DNA of 16,596 bases, from contig DHDG01000010.1 of assembly GCA_002399265.1 (NCBI GenBank), forward strand, positions 2,659 through 19,254, in the 5' to 3' direction. The notes beneath the pieces were generated by a model. It worked only from the letters and a program-made list of their open reading frames with translations, had not been told where the DNA came from and made no database searches. Shown here in pieces: positions 14,325 through 16,596 of the stretch. The DNA is from Firmicutes bacterium UBA4882 (GTDB lineage Bacteria > Bacillota > UBA4882). Each line of letters starts with the position of its first letter. Positions within the stretch are counted from its first letter, which is position 1. Made by a program: the position numbers and the translations under genes.

Positions 14325-15044
14325 ATGGCATTGCACGAAAGAATTCTGGTAGTCGACGACGAACAGGGCATACAAGGGTTTGTCGAAACGAATCTTGTCC
14401 GGGCCGGTTTTGAAGTGATTCAGGCTCTGAACGGAAAAACCGCCTTGCAGGAAGTCGCGGCCGGCAATATTGATTGTATTTTGCTTGATTTGGGCCTTCC
14501 CGATTCAGACGGTTTTGATATTTGCCGAGAGGTGCGCAAAAATCACACCATCCCGATTATCATACTCACCGCCAGAGGCGACGATATTGATAAAATTCTC
14601 GGCCTGGAACTGGGCGCAGATGATTATATTGTCAAGCCTTTTAATCCTCGCGAGCTGGTGGCCCGCATCAAGGCGGTTTTACGCCGCGTTGGCACGCCGC
14701 CCCCGGCCCCGGCCGACTCGGAGCAACAGAATTCGCGCCATATTAAGTTATTCGATTTAACCATCGATTTAGACCGCCATGAAGTGCGTCGCGGCGAGCG
14801 GCAAATTGATTTGACTCCGAAAGAATACGATTTGCTTTCATTCCTGGCGGATCATCCCGGCTATGCATTTACGCGGGAAAAGCTGCTACAGGAAGTCTGG
14901 GGTTATGATTTTTTTGGCGACGATCGCACCGTAGATGTGCATATTCGCCGGTTGCGCGAAAAGCTTGAAGATGATCCAAATACTCCCTTCTTCATTATTA
15001 CCGTATGGGGTGTCGGCTATAAATTCCGGGAGCAAAACACATGA
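14325..15044 (+). CDS. OmpR/PhoB-family response regulator
   Basis: This 239-residue cytoplasmic transcription factor is activated by phosphorylation. The receiver domain (about 5-120) has the acidic pair Asp11-Asp12, phospho-acceptor Asp55 (CILLDLGLPD), Thr82 and Lys104 (YIVKPFNPRE). After a Pro-rich linker, the winged-helix DNA-binding domain (about 140-235) shows LTPKEYDLLSFLADHPG, TVDVHIRRLREKLEDDP and WGVGYKF. The start is uncertain: ATG 14325 is only three bases from GGAGG, whereas TTG 14331 is nine bases away and gives the typical MHERILVVDDE beginning. It overlaps the kinase gene by 4 bases. Targets are unknown. Confidence 0.95.
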   Translation: MALHERILVVDDEQGIQGFVETNLVRAGFEVIQALNGKTALQEVAAGNIDCILLDLGLPDSDGFDICREVRKNHTIPIIILTARGDDIDKILGLELGADDYIVKPFNPRELVARIKAVLRRVGTPPPAPADSEQQNSRHIKLFDLTIDLDRHEVRRGERQIDLTPKEYDLLSFLADHPGYAFTREKLLQEVWGYDFFGDDRTVDVHIRRLREKLEDDPNTPFFIITVWGVGYKFREQNT

Positions 15045-16596
15045 AAACAATCCGCCTGCGGCTGGCAGTAGTATTTATGACCGTCGTACTGTTTGCCCTT
15101 GGCATTATTCTGGTACTGCATTACTTGTGGTTGACACGCTATCTAATTGATGATAAGGCGGCTCAGCTGGAAGATCAGCTAGCGGCGATCTCCCAATTCT
15201 CAGAGGTCTTTGTGCAGACTCCTGAGAATCTGCCGGTGGTGGCCAATAGTTTGCTACAGCAATTTGCCGCATTTGTCAGCGGTGATTTGGCCATTTTCGA
15301 TTCGCTGGGATCTTTGGTTGCGTCCGATAGCGACTATGAACGCATTTTTGGGCATACCAGCGACCCCGATGATACTGGCTCCGCTGGCCCCTCTGAACTC
15401 GGCCGCCCGGCCGCCGGTCAGTTTCAGCGCGCCATTATCCAAGCCGAAGGCTCGCGGTGGCTGGTCGTTACCTCCGCCATCGGTAGTCAACCGTTGGGCT
15501 ACGTTACGCAAGCCTTTTCATTGGCCGAGACGGATCGCTCCCTGGCAGCCACGCAATTGCGGCTTGTATATTCTATTCTTCTGGCATTGGCCGGTGCCGG
15601 CATTATCAGTTTAGTTCTGTCAAGCACGCTGACAAAGCCGCTGCTGCAGATGCGCGATACGGCCCTTGCTTTGGCAAAAGGGGATCTTTCCAAGCGCCTT
15701 TCTTCGACCCGCCAGGACGAAGTCGGCGAACTCTCGCGCGGCATCGACCATATGGCGGACGAGATTCAGCGCATGCTCATTTCTTCGGAAGAAAATCGCA
15801 GGCGTTTATCAGCCATTTTGTCCAGCCTCTCCGAAGGGCTCCTCGCCATCGACGGTCAGGGCATCATCCGTTTGGCCAATCCGGCAGCGGCGCGCCTATT
15901 TAATGAGCAGAGCAACAGGCTGGTCGGGCGCACAGCCGACGGCCTGCTTCCGATGGGCCGCATGGAGTCGATTATCTCCGCCGCCCTGAACGCCGGTGGA
16001 TTGTATGCCCACGAATTGGAGTGGCCTTTCCGGCCTGACACTGCCATTCGCATCACTTGCGTCCCCTGGGAAGTCGAAGGCGGCCAAGGTCTGATCATTA
16101 CTCTGCGTAATGTGACCGATTTGCGCAAGTTGGAGGAAAAACGCCAGGAATATATTTCCCGGCTTTCTCATGAGTTGCGTACTCCGCTCACGATTATCAA
16201 AGGGTACCTAATTACATTGCTCGACACGCCTCCGGAAGAGCTTCCTGCTGAGACGGGTACCTTGCAGACGCTGGATCGCGAAACGGACCGCCTTACCCGC
16301 ATGGTTGAGGAGCTCTTGGAAGCTTCCCGGCAGCGCAGTGCAGTGTTAAGCTTAAACATCAGCCCCGGCCGACTGGATGAGGTTATTCGGGAAAGTATGG
16401 AGGGTCTTGCGAATCATGCCGCCAGGCAGCAGATCAAGCTGCATGTTTCTTTGCCGGCCGCGATGCCATTAATTCCAATCAGCCGTGATCATATAAAGCA
16501 AGTCATGCTGAATCTGCTTGACAACGCGATTAAATATAACGACCCCGGAGGAAACGTCTTTGTTACCGCAGAAGTTAATCCCGACAATTTGGCGGT
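15041..16596 (+). CDS. Membrane sensor histidine kinase (partial, runs off the window)
   Basis: This is the partner of the response regulator: 518 codons are visible and the 3' end lies outside. TM1 is at about residues 8-28, followed by an extracytoplasmic sensor region of about 145 residues, then TM2 at about 173-195. HAMP follows at about 195-245 (TKPLLQMRDTALALAKGDLS), then a PAS domain at about 255-355 (ILSSLSEGLLAIDGQGIIRL). HisKA has His377 in SHELRTPL, and the ATPase N-box reads LNLLDNAIKYNDPGG. The order matches PhoR/WalK/ResE-type kinases of Firmicutes. The ATG overlaps the regulator stop by 4 bases, so the pair is coupled. The signal is unknown; a location beside mscS hints at envelope or osmotic stress, but this is only inference. 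Confidence 0.95.
   Translation, partial: MKTIRLRLAVVFMTVVLFALGIILVLHYLWLTRYLIDDKAAQLEDQLAAISQFSEVFVQTPENLPVVANSLLQQFAAFVSGDLAIFDSLGSLVASDSDYERIFGHTSDPDDTGSAGPSELGRPAAGQFQRAIIQAEGSRWLVVTSAIGSQPLGYVTQAFSLAETDRSLAATQLRLVYSILLALAGAGIISLVLSSTLTKPLLQMRDTALALAKGDLSKRLSSTRQDEVGELSRGIDHMADEIQRMLISSEENRRRLSAILSSLSEGLLAIDGQGIIRLANPAAARLFNEQSNRLVGRTADGLLPMGRMESIISAALNAGGLYAHELEWPFRPDTAIRITCVPWEVEGGQGLIITLRNVTDLRKLEEKRQEYISRLSHELRTPLTIIKGYLITLLDTPPEELPAETGTLQTLDRETDRLTRMVEELLEASRQRSAVLSLNISPGRLDEVIRESMEGLANHAARQQIKLHVSLPAAMPLIPISRDHIKQVMLNLLDNAIKYNDPGGNVFVTAEVNPDNLA

Overview
The window most likely comes from the chromosome of an endospore-forming Firmicute (Bacillota), possibly a Sporomusa-like Negativicute. 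The main evidence is the minus-strand block mscS - DUF951 - rpsF - ssb - rpsR - mazG-like - rplI - lonC - dnaB, the Firmicutes replication/ribosomal cluster. LonC is known from a subset of spore formers, and a MazG-like protein next to rplI fits that lineage by my recollection. The host genes look moderately GC-rich with strong Shine-Dalgarno (SD) sites and frequent 4-base ATGA overlaps. The lineage call is inference from gene content and order; no 16S rRNA is present.

Left part (1-1587): an AT-rich GNAT acetyltransferase is followed by decayed DNA from an integrative conjugative element (a DUF3991/TOPRIM-type protein with a one-base frameshift). The homology stops where a 117-bp palindromic element begins; that element can fold into a long stem carrying three hairpins. 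Next (1588-4466) come a DMT/EamA transporter and, overlapping it by 4 bases, a secreted beta-propeller protein with three EF-hand-like calcium loops. A strong terminator (4518-4572) separates these from the convergent minus-strand genes.

Middle part (4601-14162, all minus strand, read right to left): an MscS channel and the small zinc-ribbon-like DUF951 protein come first. Then rpsF-ssb-rpsR runs from a near-consensus sigma-A promoter with a leader resembling an S6:S18 autoregulatory site, and ends at a clear terminator. A second unit then runs mazG-like - rplI - lonC - dnaB - GNAT - murD-like. It is preceded by a sequence matching the sigma-H promoter consensus, which suits an operon containing lonC. 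The MurD-like ligase departs from the usual MurD motifs and carries a Cys/Gly-rich insertion. An AT-rich cupin gene lies last.

Right part (14325-16596, plus strand): an OmpR-type response regulator and its histidine kinase (HAMP, PAS, HisKA, HATPase; cut off by the window end) are translationally coupled. They diverge from mscS across a 162-bp region with a second sigma-H-like site for the regulator and a weaker one facing mscS.

No CRISPR array, rRNA, tRNA or intact insertion sequence was found. The most unusual items are the 117-bp structured element at the edge of the conjugative-element remnant, the atypical MurD, the calcium-loop propeller and the recurring sigma-H-like promoters.
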